DNA of 64,000 bases from Lycorma delicatula (GCF_047948215.1 NC_134458.1:144847036-144911035); one strand, 5' to 3'; numbered from the stretch's first letter, positions 1-11,322 are shown. Numbers and translations: made by a program. The notes: generated from the sequence alone by a model not told the origin.

Positions 1-254
1 GGCCGCTGTCAAACATAACGACCAAATTTCTTTGAATTATATTTAACAGCTAAAACATCTGTATTTTATTAAAAAAAAAAAACACGATAAAAAAATTTTA
101 GAACGATATATAACCCGCATCAAAGATTGCTTTCATCTATTTTTAATAAATCTATCTATCTATTTTTAATTTGTACATTTTTAATTTGGAATTGTAAACA
201 AAGGAAAACCAATCAGATCAATGCAAGTTGGCCGCTGTCAAACACAACGACCAA
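1..254. repeat. Direct repeat pair of 25 bp, 229 bp apart
   Basis: The first 25 bases of the window recur at 230-254 with one mismatch (GGCCGCTGTCAAACAYAAC, followed by GACCAA in both). The DNA between them is AT-rich and includes a short A-run. This could be the edge of a tandem or terminal repeat cut by the window start. No coding content is visible. Confidence 0.6.
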
Positions 255-317
255 TCACAAAGAGCCCGTATGGCCGTTGCCAATGTAAAAAAAATCACAA
301 CTGATTAAGTAACAAAT

Positions 318-378
318 TTCCACCGGATTAAAGTCCGAGACGTTACTACTCGCGCCACAGAGGCCGGTAAACATATTC
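318..378 (-). repeat. tRNA-derived SINE fragment, family B
   Basis: Read on the minus strand this resembles the 5' part of the tRNA-related repeat seen better at 564-690 and 63070-63160. A box-A-like stretch is followed by the shared words 'acgtctcggactttaatccgg'-like sequence. The box B half is missing or degraded, so it is a truncated, old copy. Confidence 0.45.
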
Positions 379-563
379 GGCAAACATAGAATACTATTAC
401 AATATAATAATATACATTATACTTCATGGAAAATACCTAGCCTAATATAATTATATCTATAAATTAAAAAAAAACCGACAGTGAATTCCACAACTTTCCC
501 GGCTTCGCCCTTTCAAATAAATATTTTTTTATTTGAAATACGTCCGTTTGGTTTTTAAATACG

Positions 564-690
564 CTGATCTCCGTAGCAGGGCAGAGTGGTAGCATCTCAG
601 CCTTTCATCCGGAAGTCTTGGGTTCGAATCCCGATCAGACATGGCATTCTTCATACGATACAAAATTCTATTTCTATATCTTACGCATAA
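564..690 (+). repeat. tRNA-derived SINE, family B
   Basis: A box-A-like sequence (GCAGAGTGGTAGCATC) is followed about 35 bp later by a clear box B (GGGTTCGAATCCC). It continues into a non-tRNA tail (cattcttcatacgatacaaaatt) that is shared with copies at about 28.6 kb, 56.6 kb and 63.1 kb. The shared tail and repeated occurrence mark it as a SINE and not a tRNA gene. A 60-codon open frame starting in the tail is not credible as a gene. Confidence 0.75.
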
Positions 691-893
691 GCTTATGTGG
701 TGATATCATCAAGAAAAAAAGAAAAGATTTTTTTCTTAAAATCGATCAAATCAATTACAATAAAATACAAATAGGAAACGTTTTTGGAAATCTATTTTAG
801 GTAATAGATATAGTAAATGATTTTAGAAATCGGTTTCTACAGAGTGCTCTGAGAGGGTCCTTCTTATATTTCACTAGGTAGAAAGAGAGAGAA

Positions 894-1105
894 CCCTCCG
901 GGTTGGTCTAGTGGTGAATTCAACATCGCAAATCAGTTGGTTTCGAAATCGAGAGTCCTAGGGTTCTAATTCTAGTAAAGTCAGGGACTTTTATACGGAT
1001 TTGGATACCGTTGTTCTTTGGTAATTGGGTTTCAATTAACCACACAACTCAGACATGGTTGACCTGAGACTGTAAAAGACTAACTTCATTTACTAATTTA
1101 TTTAT
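894..1105 (+). repeat. tRNA-derived SINE, family A, diverged copy
   Basis: It starts with CCTCCGGGTTGGTCTAGTGG (box A region), continues with a degenerate box B near 962, then the family body: 'tttatacggatttgga', 'ggtttcaattaaccacaca' and 'gacctgagactg'. It matches the fuller copies at 11586, 25434 (minus) and 44466, with several small deletions. The 3' end is lost in AT-rich DNA. Confidence 0.8.
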
Positions 1106-1187
1106 ATAATGTATGCAAAGAAATAGCTAACGCTATACATTTCAGTTAATGATGGATGATTCATGTATCACCTGATGATATTTATAT

Positions 1188-1647
1188 ATGTTACGGTAAA
1201 TTCAATTAATCCGGAGATTATGTATAAATACCGGTTAATATGTACGATCTCCTCCAATGTTAGACCAATTTAATAAATATACCGGTCCTTTTACATAATC
1301 TCCAAATTAACATATTTTACATGTTAAAATAACATCTCGAGTATGAGCAGTATTTACTGAATTTATTATTTAAATAATAATAACATTAATATTAATTAAT
1401 GGAGGTTAGCAAGCGAAGCAAACGTAGTTGATATTTGGTTACATTATGTTGATCACGTGTACTGATAAATCGTACGAATATCATCGTAACCTAACTAAAC
1501 TTAACCTACGCTCCCTTCACTGGGTAACCTCGTCTAATTAACGTTAAATATACAAATTATACATGTTATTCTCCAATATTAGAGGTGATTAATCAAACTC
1601 ACCGGTAATTATGCATAATCACTAAATAATCAAATTTATCGTAACAT
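1188..1647. mobile_element. MITE-like element with terminal and nested inverted repeats
   Basis: The left end (ATGTTACGGTAAATTC at 1188) is matched in reverse complement by the right end (ending at 1647, GATAAATTTATCGTAACAT-like). The two arms can be aligned for about 75 bp through shared words such as GATTATGYATAA and TACCGGT. Inner arms repeat the theme: GGAGATTATGTA near 1214 against TACATAATCTCC near 1300. The centre (about 1400-1520) is another imperfect palindrome. There is no open frame. Length of about 460 bp, no coding capacity and inverted ends fit a non-autonomous DNA transposon. The superfamily is not assignable by eye. Confidence 0.5.
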
Positions 1648-1649
1648 GC

Positions 1650-2535
1650 TCGAACGTAACGATAAGTTTCAATAAAATTGATAAAAAATCTCAAATTAGT
1701 GAATCGCACGCGAAAAGTGATAATACTTAAGATTTTTAAGCATTAAAAATTTAATAAATATTTTAAAAATTATTGAATTAGTATTTCATTTCAAAAATAA
1801 TGTTATTTAAAATAAATAACAATTTTTTTTTAATGACCTTCAAACATTAACGTTAATACACTAGTGCATAAATATTTTTTTGTTCATTGTATATATATAT
1901 AAAGCTTTTTTATTCGGATCAAGTTGATTTGGAAGGTCAGTTAAACTAAACAATAAATCGGCTACCAAATATAACAAAAAATAAGAAGATTGTATTGTAT
2001 TTCAAATTATAGGTTTTTCATTTGACCATGCTTTATTTTTTTTCTTTAATTTTTTTGCTTTATTGCAAGAAAAGCGTAATCATATAATATACTTTTCTTT
2101 CAATGTCTTCTTGAGCATTTTGTAAAAATAATATATTTTTTTTAAAACCTATATCATTTTTTATGATTATTTATACTTTTCTAAAATTTTACGAAAATTA
2201 TTTCTAGTTCTGAAAAATAAGTTAATTGAAAATTTATTTTATAAATTTTATTACTGTTAAATTAATACTGATACACATGGAAACGGTGTAACAATGGGTT
2301 CATTTATTGATTACAAGTATTTTTAACATCTAAGCATATGGGCAAGTGTCAACGCAAACTATCAAAACAAAAGACAAGTATACATATTTAATTACAAGTA
2401 TATGTCCAATAACTGGAGTCAGTTTAAATGGTTGAGAAATAACTGCTTTTTATTAAAATCAAATTCAAAAATTTTATACAATTAAATTAAATTCAGTATA
2501 AAACATCTGATACACTTAAAATTCTTTATAAAATT
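1650..2535. other. AT-rich spacer, nothing recognised
   Basis: Simple AT-rich sequence with homopolymer runs. No coding, RNA or repeat signature could be supported on either strand. Confidence 0.6.
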
Positions 2536-2539
2536 ATAA

Positions 2540-3690
2540 TAAAAATAATAATAATAACATTTTCAGTTAAAAAACAAATTGCAATACTACAAAACCCAGA
2601 ATAACGATTTAATATTTTTTGTAGATTTAAAGAAAGCAAACGACTTGATTCACAGAAAGTCGCTTTTCAAGATTTTGAAGAAATTTAATATTGATTACAA
2701 AACAATAATTATTCCTATCATTAAACGAAACATTAACAGTAAAAAGTTAAATTTTATATTCACCTTTCAATATCATTCGAGCTGTAAACTTGGTCTAGAC
2801 GAATTGATAGACTCTATTCCATCCTTTTCAAGTATGCTTTTGAGAAAGTAGTCATACGATGGACAAAAAAGTTGAAAGAAGGAATTTACGATTCGGTAAA
2901 ATTCTTTAAATAAAACTTAACTATTTCGCAATTATCTACTTCCCTTTTGCGAGCGATTTGGTGATCCTTGAAAAAGAAATGTGAAGAAGGAAGAATAAGA
3001 TTGTAGTGCTAAAAAAATGAGCGGAAAAAGTATGCCTAAAGATATAATAAGAAAAAACTAAATGAATCTCAAAATCCAAAAAACCAATCAGAAAAAATTC
3101 TTATCTGAAAAGGAAAATATATCAAAAGAGTAGTAAAGTTCAAATACCTCGGAAAGTTATCACCCTGAAACTGTTGGAGAATGAGAGAATGAAAATAAGG
3201 GGACATAAAGGGGATGGAGATTCTATATGTTACGGCACAGATTTATAACAAAACCGTCGATCAAGCGAACTAAGAAACTTCAACATTACTGTTTTACGCT
3301 TTTCAGAATGCTTAAACCCTTCCTTAAAACAAATGTCGGGAAAGTAGTAAAAAAATATTTTAATAATAATTTATGCACCAAACTTCGAACATTGGATTTA
3401 AAAACTATGGTTAACAAAAGAAATTTATCATAATTAAAAAAAAAAAAATAGAATATAAAATAAAAAAGAGAAGATTAAGTTTTACGGACACCTCTTCAGA
3501 ATGGAAAATAACGGACTAAAACTATGTTCAATATTTAAAAAAAAAAAACAGTAAGACGAAAATAGAATGATTTGTTCAAGAAGCAGAAAGGATCTCAAAA
3601 TTTTAAAAATTGATAAAAAAATAATTTGGAACAGACGAAATCAGGAAAAAATTAATCGAAATACGGTTTCCAGAATAGAAAAAAAAAATT
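2540..3690 (+). pseudogene. Decayed non-LTR retrotransposon reverse transcriptase
   Basis: The 90-codon frame at 2579-2851 contains LIFFVDLKKANDLIHRKSLF, a degenerate reverse transcriptase motif (FVDLKKAYDSI in live elements), where the catalytic Asp-region context is still readable. A frameshift near 2800 leads to a frame reading ILFKYAFEKVV, the 'LSPLLFN-ALEKVI' region that follows the YADD-less block. Further fragments continue in order: 'VKFKYLGKL' near 3140; 'QIYNKTVDQ' near 3240; 'RLKFYGHLFRMENN' near 3470; and the C-terminal 'EAERDLKILKIDKKIIWNRR' near 3580. Live elements of this type show the same order in their RT C-terminal region. Multiple stops and frameshifts, and the loss of the YADD box and endonuclease, make it non-functional. 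The clade is uncertain. The surrounding A-rich DNA may include its tail. Confidence 0.75.
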
Positions 3691-3784
3691 ATTTTTTTTA
3701 AAATCAAAGTAACAAAATAATAAAACAAACAATTTTTTAAAAATTCTCAAAAACTGATATTTTGAACTTTGATCGTATCTCCAG

Positions 3785-4345
3785 CTCAATTATATAATAT
3801 TACACCCGAAGTATTTTTTTTTTGAGTCATTCGCACAATTACTATGCTAAGGAACATTAAAAAAATCAGTTAAAAACTATGTAATAAATAAAAAGAGAGC
3901 TTTTTTCGATTTTTGGGGGAGGGTAGAATTTGGGGGGAAAATGTTTTCAAAATGTTAACATAAGCATATACGCATGTACTGAGCTCAATATGAAGTGGGG
4001 TTATATTTGCAAAATTTTGAGAAAATTGACCCTAAAGAAACTATTTATCCCATCTTCTGGAGATATTGAACCCAAAATTTTCTCAATAAATTGATTCATA
4101 TACACGAATATCTGTGATAAATTTCATCAAAATCGGTTTATCCAGACAAAAGTTATTAAACTTCAAATACGTCAACATAGTTATATATTTTGATACGACT
4201 TACGAATATTACCCGAGCAATTTTTTTGTTTTTTGGGGTCCCTGGGTCATGAAACGTCGAGAAATGCAAAAAATTCCATACCCCATTTTTGGCTATTACC
4301 ATACTTTCCTACTTGCAGCATAGTTATAGAGCTATGATACCAGGA
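3785..4345 (-). repeat. Interspersed repeat, family D (copy 1)
   Basis: The reverse complement aligns over its whole length with 28812-29335. Shared blocks in the same order include TTTTTGCATTTCTC, CATRACCCAGGGACC, TTTAATAACTTTTG, GGGTCAATTTTCTCAAA and TTGCAAATATA, then GAGCTCAGTA. It has no long open frame apart from a 69-codon chance frame. The two copies are diverged by substitutions and small gaps, so they are old. The class is unknown and no terminal repeats are clear. Confidence 0.7.
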
Positions 4346-4349
4346 AATT

Positions 4350-5270
4350 AAAATGAAAATCATGAATAAATAGATTGCATCTATATGAATTTAAAGTAAT
4401 TAGTGAATGTTGGGTATGTTGTTAGCAGATTTATCATTTCTGCCATGAATGCTTATATAAAATAATATTATACCTAATTAAATTTGATCTCATTTTTACA
4501 AAATTCAAAATATAATAGATCGCTTTTAATTTAAATTATTAAATCCGCATAGATATATCACATCTAGGTCATCCCGTGTTACATAATAACCAGTGGATGC
4601 TTGATAACTGTTTCCATTAGGATATTTATTTGAAATGTACGTGCATCTAATTGTAATCAATCTTGTTTAAAAAAAATATAAACCGTATATTATGAGGTTA
4701 AATTAATCAAATAAAACATTTATCATTGGAATTTAAACCAATTAATCCGTAGAAGGAGTTTTTAACTATAATTGTGTAAATTCTTATTATATACCATTAT
4801 AATTAAATAAAAAACTGAAAATATCACTTTTATTTCTTTTATGAATTATAAAACGAAATTTATAATTAGTTGCATTGTTACAAAATCAACCGGAAACAAC
4901 CGCGAAGCTGCTATAAACAACTGACGATTTTTATTAAGAAGTAACTGATTTACAAATTTATAACATTTTATTATGTCTAAATAACCTTTACCTAGATTTT
5001 TTTTTGAGGGCAAAGTTTTATTTAAATCAATTTTATTGACAAAAATTATAAATAAATTAGATGGCTTGTTTGAGATTGTTGCCAGTGAAATTTCTAAAAA
5101 CAATCCAAGTAATCAAAGGTATACGTTATATGAATGAAAAATATATCGTACAATAAGAAAAAATAAAAAAAATAGTACTCTATGAGATGAACTCAACAAA
5201 ACAAAATCAACAGTTCTGAAAGTTTACTGATGAGACGAAAGACAAAAATACTTGAGGAAAGAAACACCTA
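4350..5270. other. AT-rich spacer
   Basis: An 85-codon minus-strand frame lies at 4846-5103, but its composition is that of AT-rich background (rich in N, K, I, L, F) and no domain is recognised. Nothing else is supported. Confidence 0.5.
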
Positions 5271-5274
5271 CATT

Positions 5275-5800
5275 AGAAATTACACATATCTCCTACATAA
5301 AAACCATTTCAAGCGTCTAATTTTTTCACCATTATCCAGCATAGCAGGATGGTTTTAATGGTAGTTAAATTGGAATTAATACATCGGATTTGTTCATGAA
5401 CGTACCGCAACTGTAGATATTCATGGAACTCGCTGTTCCTCTTAAACCATAGTGCCTTTTTTATGCTCCTAAGTATCTTATTCTGATACCGCTGGATAAT
5501 TTCAATGTTGCTTTTACTTGTTTCCCAGAGCTGGATGCCGTAGGTTCATACCGGTTTCAATAGTAATTTGTACAATAACCGAGTTAATGTTCAGCTGCTT
5601 CTTTTCTTCTTTTTTATGATGTTTCAAAGTCAGACGACGATCCAAATGTAAATCTAGAAAATTTATGTGGTCAGCATGAGGAATAAAAATGCCACCCACG
5701 CGGACTGGTGGTCTCTTCCTATTGCAAATCTTACACGACTAGAATCCGCTGGATTGATTTTAATTCTTCACCAATTCAGGCTGTAATTTATCTGAAACTA
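5275..5800 (-). pseudogene. Jockey-type LINE tail, decayed
   Basis: On the minus strand, frames at 5510-5760 read GGIFIPHADHINF, then LDLHLDRRLTLKHH. This matches the conserved stretch after the reverse transcriptase domain of Jockey-type LINEs (YLGLHLDRRLTWKKHI, preceded by an Ile-Pro-x-Ala/Asp segment). Downstream, in shifted frames, the segments corresponding to 'NIEIIQR' and 'NSEFHEYLQLRYVHEQIR' can still be made out between about 5520 and 5390. The RT catalytic core and ORF1 are absent, so only the C-terminal quarter of ORF2 remains. That is typical of 5'-truncated LINE insertions. Stops and frameshifts show it is dead. Related tails occur at 35888-36570 and 49590-50110. Confidence 0.75.
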
Positions 5801-5809
5801 GTGTGTTGG

Positions 5810-7090
5810 GTCATTCAAAAACGTGTCGGTTTCATTTTCATGTAACTTTTTTTCTAGATAAAAAGTCCCATTATATAAGCAAAAGCTCTAACATCGGAAT
5901 GTATTATGAAAGTGTTTTTTAGCGAGTGGAATAATGCCACACTTGACCGGGATCCTTTCTGATGAAAAAGAGAGATGCTTAAATTTTGCCATATTTCTCG
6001 CCAAATAACAATATAATTTTCTTCATAAAAGATAAATCAACTTTATTTCCTTCCATTATTCTATATTATAACCAAAATACGGATAAAAAGTAGAGATTTT
6101 CAAGCAAATTGTAATTTAAATATCCGTAATACTACTGGTTTTATATGTAATTAAATATCACAATTTATTAATTACGTTTTTAATTATATTTATACAAATA
6201 GCGTTACCAAAATATTTATTTTTTATTTTTAGTTGATTAATTAATTGCTTCAATTGTTTACCGGTTTTAAATTGCGATAAATAATGCTAATATAATGCTA
6301 AGATAAAAAACTTAACTGTGTGATTAACCTTCTGAACTTCATGTTCCAATAGTTTTACGAGCTAAATAAATTTTGATCCTCTGGTTAACTTTACCCCCAA
6401 TAGAGCCAGTCAATTACAAAAGTTACCAACTTAGTTCTGTAGCCGAAATTGTTAAGTAAAATCAACGGCTTTGAGTGTGCGTGTTGGTCAAATAGACCCC
6501 ATACTCTACTGACATACACCATAGAATCAAGAGCACGGATTTTAACGTATAGAACATCTATAAATAATCCCTTCATAGAAAGAAACGGTTCATTTTTTAA
6601 CCGTAGTTCTATTTCAACATAAAGATTCTCTATCACTTATAACATCATCACGACTTTTCCTTCCTTTGTTTTCTTTTCAATTGTTATCTTTCTATTAATT
6701 TCATTCTTCACTAAAAAATTTCCTTTCAGTACACAAAAGAAATACCAGCCAGTTAACTTTATTTTCTGTCATTTTCTTTGTTTAATTTTCCGGAGTAGAT
6801 ACTACCACTTATCAAAGATGTTTTTCGATGAAAATCTTGTTTTTACTCAGCAAATACATTTGTTTAATTTTTTCTTGATGTACACGTTACCGTTCTATTA
6901 ATCGATATTCTTTCGAAAATCAATGTAGTTTTATTAAATATAGTTATGCAACAAATAAAATGTATAATAATAAAAATTTGATATATTATAAAATATACGA
7001 TAAAATGAATTTTAAAAAATAAAAAAATTACAACAAAATACAGCGCGAGAAAAAATACCTTGAGTTCAATTTTAGATTTCATCTCGATGT
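5810..7090. other. AT-rich spacer with chance open frames
   Basis: It contains an 81-codon minus frame (6391-6636) and a 72-codon minus frame (6864-7082). Neither resembles a known domain, and the second is a low-complexity I/F/Y-rich frame. A segment at 5800-5960 is less AT-rich but not recognised. Confidence 0.5.
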
Positions 7091-7099
7091 GTTAAGTGA

Positions 7100-7485
7100 A
7101 TACCTAATGCATCAACTTCTTCCTCGAGAGGAAGACACACTTAGAACTTCATTGATGTATCAGATGGATTTCCGCTGCACTGCCACATAGAGGTTTAAAA
7201 TAATCTGGATGACCATTTTTCAAAACGCTGGATCAATTGTGCTAACGAAAACATGGCGATTGTATGTTTGTCACTAAAAATTCAGATTTAACCCCATGTG
7301 ACTACTTTTATGGGGTTATATAAAAGGCAAAGTATTTATCCCTCCCCTTCCTGTGATACAAATGACTTTACACAATTAATCACAAACAATTTTGGAATTG
7401 CTTACCGGAATATGTTTTAACGTATTTGAATTACCGTACAGATATTGATCTTGAGACTCACGGTGCACATCCGCATCACTAATAG
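7100..7485 (+). pseudogene. DDE transposase C-terminal fragment (IS630/Tc1/mariner lineage)
   Basis: Translating the plus strand gives SDLTPCDYFYGVI near 7280-7325. This is a close variant of SPDLTPCDYFLWGY, the block holding the third catalytic acidic residue (here the D of CDYF) in insect Tc-type transposases. Further on, ICFNVFELPYR (about 7405-7440) and a Gly-Ala-His-(Pro) end near 7470 match the usual C-terminus (ELDYRID...HGAHIE). The upstream 7110-7280 carries weak traces of the preceding block. Frameshifts and stops separate these pieces and the first catalytic Asp is absent. It is a dead 3' remnant. Confidence 0.7.
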
Positions 7486-7499
7486 ATACAAACGACAAG

Positions 7500-9070
7500 A
7501 AATTTTCTGTAAAACCACATTATAATCTCTATATTTGAAAAATAAATTTTTTACAAAATATCGAAAATGTTTATTTAATTTTTTATCATTTATGAATTAT
7601 TAATTTTCAGGTCTTCTAATTAATTATATTGAAGTTTTGCTTAAAATAGATACTTTGAACACCAGAACGGCTTCAGCTATAAGTACTATTATAATAATTT
7701 TTTACTAAGGAATATACTAAAGATAACAAGAAAATATACCTTCTAGTTGTATAACGTAACCATTTAACAATGAAATATCATTAATGAAAAAAATCGCAGT
7801 TTTCTTTTAGCTTAAATTACAAGAATTTTAATACAGTATATTTCAAGTACACACAATATATATATAAAAAATACTTTAATTTATCTTTATTGTAACAAAT
7901 TTTCACTAAAAGTAGTTAGAAAAAAATAGCAATGCCTAATTAATTAACTTAGTTCTATGTAACTTCATGAAGTTTTCAGATTAAACTCCTTGAACATTTT
8001 ACAACAAACGGATTTTGAGAGAGTAATCCTTTAAAAGAATGTTTTTTACTATTATTTATTTATTGTATTCACTCTTCGTGTGAACAGAAAACGAAGCTTA
8101 ATTAATTTATTCTACAGGGAAAGCCTTCGTAATAAGTACGAGTATAACAACATTTTAACGAATGAGTGGATACCTCACTCTGGGAAATAAATTTCTAAAA
8201 CAACAGATAAATATTAACAATTTTAAAAATATGGCTGCCATAAAATCATTACTCTTTAATATAGGACAATTAAAAAGAGTACGGGTGACAATTTTCTAAT
8301 TAATATATTTTTTTTATATTTATTTAAACGTATATATATATATATATATATTCTTTCAAATTCTTTTATTTCTTTCACTTTTACAAAATTAATAATAAAT
8401 GGCGTAATCCTAATACTAATTATAATATTACTTAACTTAATCACACTTAATTTAACATTGTTTGATAATACAATTTCATATTTATTACTTAACTTAACTT
8501 AATTATACTTAATTTATATGATTTACAATGAGAAGTGGGTTTTGTAAAAGATGAACGATTAGGTGTCCACAAGGGTCTTGCCCGTTTTGTGGCACCACTC
8601 CTTTTCTATTAATCTTTTTAGTTAGAGTAAAGGGACAAAAGTAAACAGTTTTATCTTACATAGGAGAATTATTTTTGGTTCAATTCATGATTTACTCTGG
8701 TGGAAACTTATCTTTTTCTGCAGTTAAGTATAGAGAAGATCAATCGTCGTCAAATATTTATGTATACTAATAAACCTTTCATCCAGTGCTGCCCATTAAG
8801 TTATATATGTAAAAAATCTATTACTATGTTAAAACCAATAGTATAAAGCATTATAATTAATTGTATATGTAATCATAAATCATGTAATTACATGGAACAT
8901 ACTTTCAGCGTCATCAATAATAATTAGCCATCGTCTTAATAGCTTTAAGAAAGTGTTTAGGTTCTACTGGTCTTTATATGATTAGGAAGTATGTTGTACA
9001 ATCTAGGAGCAGTACTTGAAAAGAACTTCATATAACTCGTTTTATTTTCTCTGGGGACATATACATTCCT
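7500..9070. other. AT-rich spacer with a TA microsatellite
   Basis: There is a short (TA)n run at about 8331-8351. No gene or recognisable repeat was found. A 62-codon minus frame crosses the microsatellite and is rejected. Confidence 0.5.
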
Positions 9071-9073
9071 TTT

Positions 9074-9160
9074 ACTTCTAATTTCGTATATATATACGAA
9101 CTTAGAAGTCAATCTAAGCTTTGATTTAAGTTATGACTTCTATATACATATAGAAGTCAT
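9074..9160. repeat. Two adjacent palindromes sharing an ACTTCTA arm
   Basis: 9074-9109 is a near-perfect 36-bp palindrome: ACTTCTAA, one mismatched base, TTCGTATATATATACGAA, one mismatched base, TTAGAAGT. At 9133-9160 a perfect 12-bp inverted repeat (ATGACTTCTATA / TATAGAAGTCAT) has a 4-base loop. Both use the same ACTTCTA/TAGAAGT arms. They lie directly upstream of repeat family C. Confidence 0.85.
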
Positions 9161-9182
9161 TCTATATGTATATAGATAGATA

Positions 9183-9335
9183 GCCTATGACACTCCCGGA
9201 AACGTAAGGATTCCAACGCAAGGTCATATATCCAAATCGGTTCAGCCATTGAGCTGCTACGGTGAAACAAATATACACATATACATACGTACCCTAAATA
9301 CATTACACTCCTTTTTGGGCAGTTGTGTAAAAAAA
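9183..9335 (+). repeat. Interspersed repeat, family C (copy 1)
   Basis: It shares the ordered blocks CTCCCGGAAACGTAAGGATT, AATCGGTTCAGC, GAGCTGCTACGGTG, ACCCTAAATACATTACACTC and CTTTTTGGGCAGT with 28111-28255. Both copies begin straight after a dinucleotide or tetranucleotide microsatellite and end in an A-rich stretch. The class is not established. The A-rich end suggests a retroelement 3' end or a SINE. Confidence 0.8.
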
Positions 9336-9344
9336 TAATAAATA

Positions 9345-10450
9345 AGTATTTCCAATAAATATGTATTTTTAAGAAATCTGATCATTAACAAACATTTGTT
9401 TGAAACACTAAAATTAGAATTTTATATTACCACAGAACTTACTCTTATTAAGAAGACTCAAAGTTACAAGTACAGTAGAGTCAAGCTATATATAACAAAC
9501 TACTACAGACAATGTGAATGTGCGCGTCTTCCAAGAGCACATTACATGATGCACACAACTGTATTAATCGAAGCATTTATCCAGTGGTTCTTTAATAGCA
9601 GCTCAACATTTATACTTACGTTTGATAATTACGCGTTGGATTATATGCCAATCAGATGCGTGTTAAAGTTCGGGAAAGATATGAAAATATGCGACAATCC
9701 ATAAGTCAAAATACTTCTTTTATCATTACTATATTATTGTTGGGAAAGAAGGAAAAGAAACAATGATTAATGTTGACATGTCTAATTGCGAAGATATATC
9801 AATGAGAGAAAAGTTATTTTTATAATTTATTTTCCGATATAAAGAAAGACGTGAATAAATTTTATAAACTTACTTGATATCAACAATTATGTTTCACGAA
9901 TTAATAATTTATATAAAAAAAAAAAAATCATAATTATTTTAAACTTAACTAGTTAGTCGTTCCGAGTTAATTTTTTTCTCAATCTTCTAATGATTTTAAT
10001 CGATGTAATTTAATTAAAGCAACAAAGAAATAAAAAATAACTTTATTTTAAATTTTAAAGTTCGTGATATATGCATCACAAAGAGAAAAATTTGATCATA
10101 TAAATTTACTACAAACAAAATATTAACTTATTTTCTTTATATTATTCATTTAAATTAACGAATATTAAATAAAAAATAACTTTCTTTACGAAAATAATCT
10201 AGGTTCATGGAAAAAGGGATTATATAAATTGTTTTCCAAATATTCATCTACAAGCGAATAAGAAAAATGTGGACACCTTTACTGATAACTTATAATAGAC
10301 AATTAATTAGATTAATATGATATAATTGATTTAATTTACACTAATACAGCATTAATTCTAAACAAAATTTCTAAAATCTTATTGTACAACAACAGGCCGT
10401 TGTTTTATTCGGTTTGTATGGTTTTATACGGTATTATTTGGTTTGCAAAT
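9345..10450. other. AT-rich spacer
   Basis: A 102-codon plus frame (9396-9704) has no recognisable domain. Its C-rich segment (RQCECARLPRAHY) is unusual for the background but matches nothing I know. The rest is plain AT-rich DNA. Confidence 0.45.
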
Positions 10451-10452
10451 TT

Positions 10453-11322
10453 GGTGTTCAAAATGTGATACAACCTTATGGAAGAATGTTTCCTTCTTTC
10501 GTCGCTAATTTAATTGAGGAAGAATGGGTTACTTACACAATGCAGGAGAGAATATTCATTTTCTCCTACTACATTAGATGTGTCATTTATTCCCAAACCC
10601 AGAACGCCTTCGAAGAAAAGTATGGTGTCGATGCACCAAACAAGTCCTCTATCAAACCGCTATATGACAAGTTCCAAGAGACAGGGAATGTGGCAGAGGC
10701 AGCCAGAAGTGGTCGACCGAAAGTGCTAACACCAAAAACGTTGGTCGACATGCAAGCTGAAGAAGTTTCAAGACGTCCAAAGAAGTCTGTGGGACGACTA
10801 TCTTGTCGCTTTGTTGATAGTGCTCACACGGCATCACGCAAGTGTTTAAATATGCATCCGTACAAAATTCGTGTTGTTCACGAGTTGTTACTTGCAGACA
10901 CAAGAAAACGTGTAGCTTTCTGTCAGCGATTCATATCATCTGTAAAGCGAGATGGGGAAGAACTCGATGATTGGTTTTGGTCTGACGAGGCATGGTTCAC
11001 CTCGATGGAAACGTGAATGTACAGAGAATCTACATCAGCTGCACGAGTCTTCTCTGCACGGAAAAGAAGTGTGTGTTTGGTACGAAATTTCACGTAGGCG
11101 AATCTTCATGATTCTTTCACTGCACAGTGAACAGTGAGCGCTATATACACCTTGTGACGATTCCGGTCACCGGTCAGTAATTTCTCAACAAACGTTACAA
11201 TATGAGTTTAAGAGCATGCAACGTCGTATCCAACTATCTGAATTGTGTAATGGAGGCCACTTTCAATAACTATTGTAACTTGCTCATTTTTCCATAAGGT
11301 TGCGTCACTTTTTGAACATACT
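10453..11322 (+). mobile_element. Internally deleted Tc1/mariner-type DNA transposon
   Basis: The left end reads GGTGTTCAAAATGTGATAC then AACCTTATGGAAGAATG. The right end (about 11286-11322), reverse-complemented, reads GTATGTTCAAAAAGTGACGC then AACCTTATGGAAAAATG. These are imperfect terminal inverted repeats of about 37 bp facing inward. They enclose a transposase pseudogene whose central catalytic part is missing. At about 870 bp the element is well below the 1.2-1.3 kb expected for an autonomous relative, which agrees with an internal deletion. Exact ends and the target-site duplication are uncertain. Confidence 0.75.
10540..11269 (+). pseudogene. Transposase pseudogene, DDE (IS630/Tc1/mariner lineage)
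   Basis: The ATG at 10540 begins MQERIFIFSYYIRCVIYSQ, inside a longer 200-codon frame opening at 10414. This start is preferred because the region before it lies in the terminal repeat. The first 70 residues (NAFEEKYGVDAPNKSSIKPL, then FQETGNVAEAARSGRPKVL) form the N-terminal helix-turn-helix of insect Tc-type transposases. LADTRKRVAFCQRF is followed by WFWSDEAWFTS, with the first catalytic Asp in SDEAWF. A frameshift near 11005 is followed by DGNVNVQ, then LHGKEVCVWYEISRRRI, where live relatives have VxVWCAxS. The frame then jumps to FKSMQRRIQL and ends CNGGHFQ-stop, the usual C-terminus. The blocks with the second Asp (FQQDGA-type) and third acidic residue are deleted, so it cannot be catalytic. 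Confidence 0.85.

Noticed and set aside
563..640. Possible functional tRNA gene
   Set aside because: The acceptor stem does not close and the same tail follows the other copies, so it is a SINE head.
618..800. 60-codon open frame downstream of a tRNA-like head
   Set aside because: It starts inside the SINE tail and becomes K/N/I-rich background.
9396..9704. 102-codon open frame
   Set aside because: No domain, no initiation or splice context, and background-like composition for most of its length.
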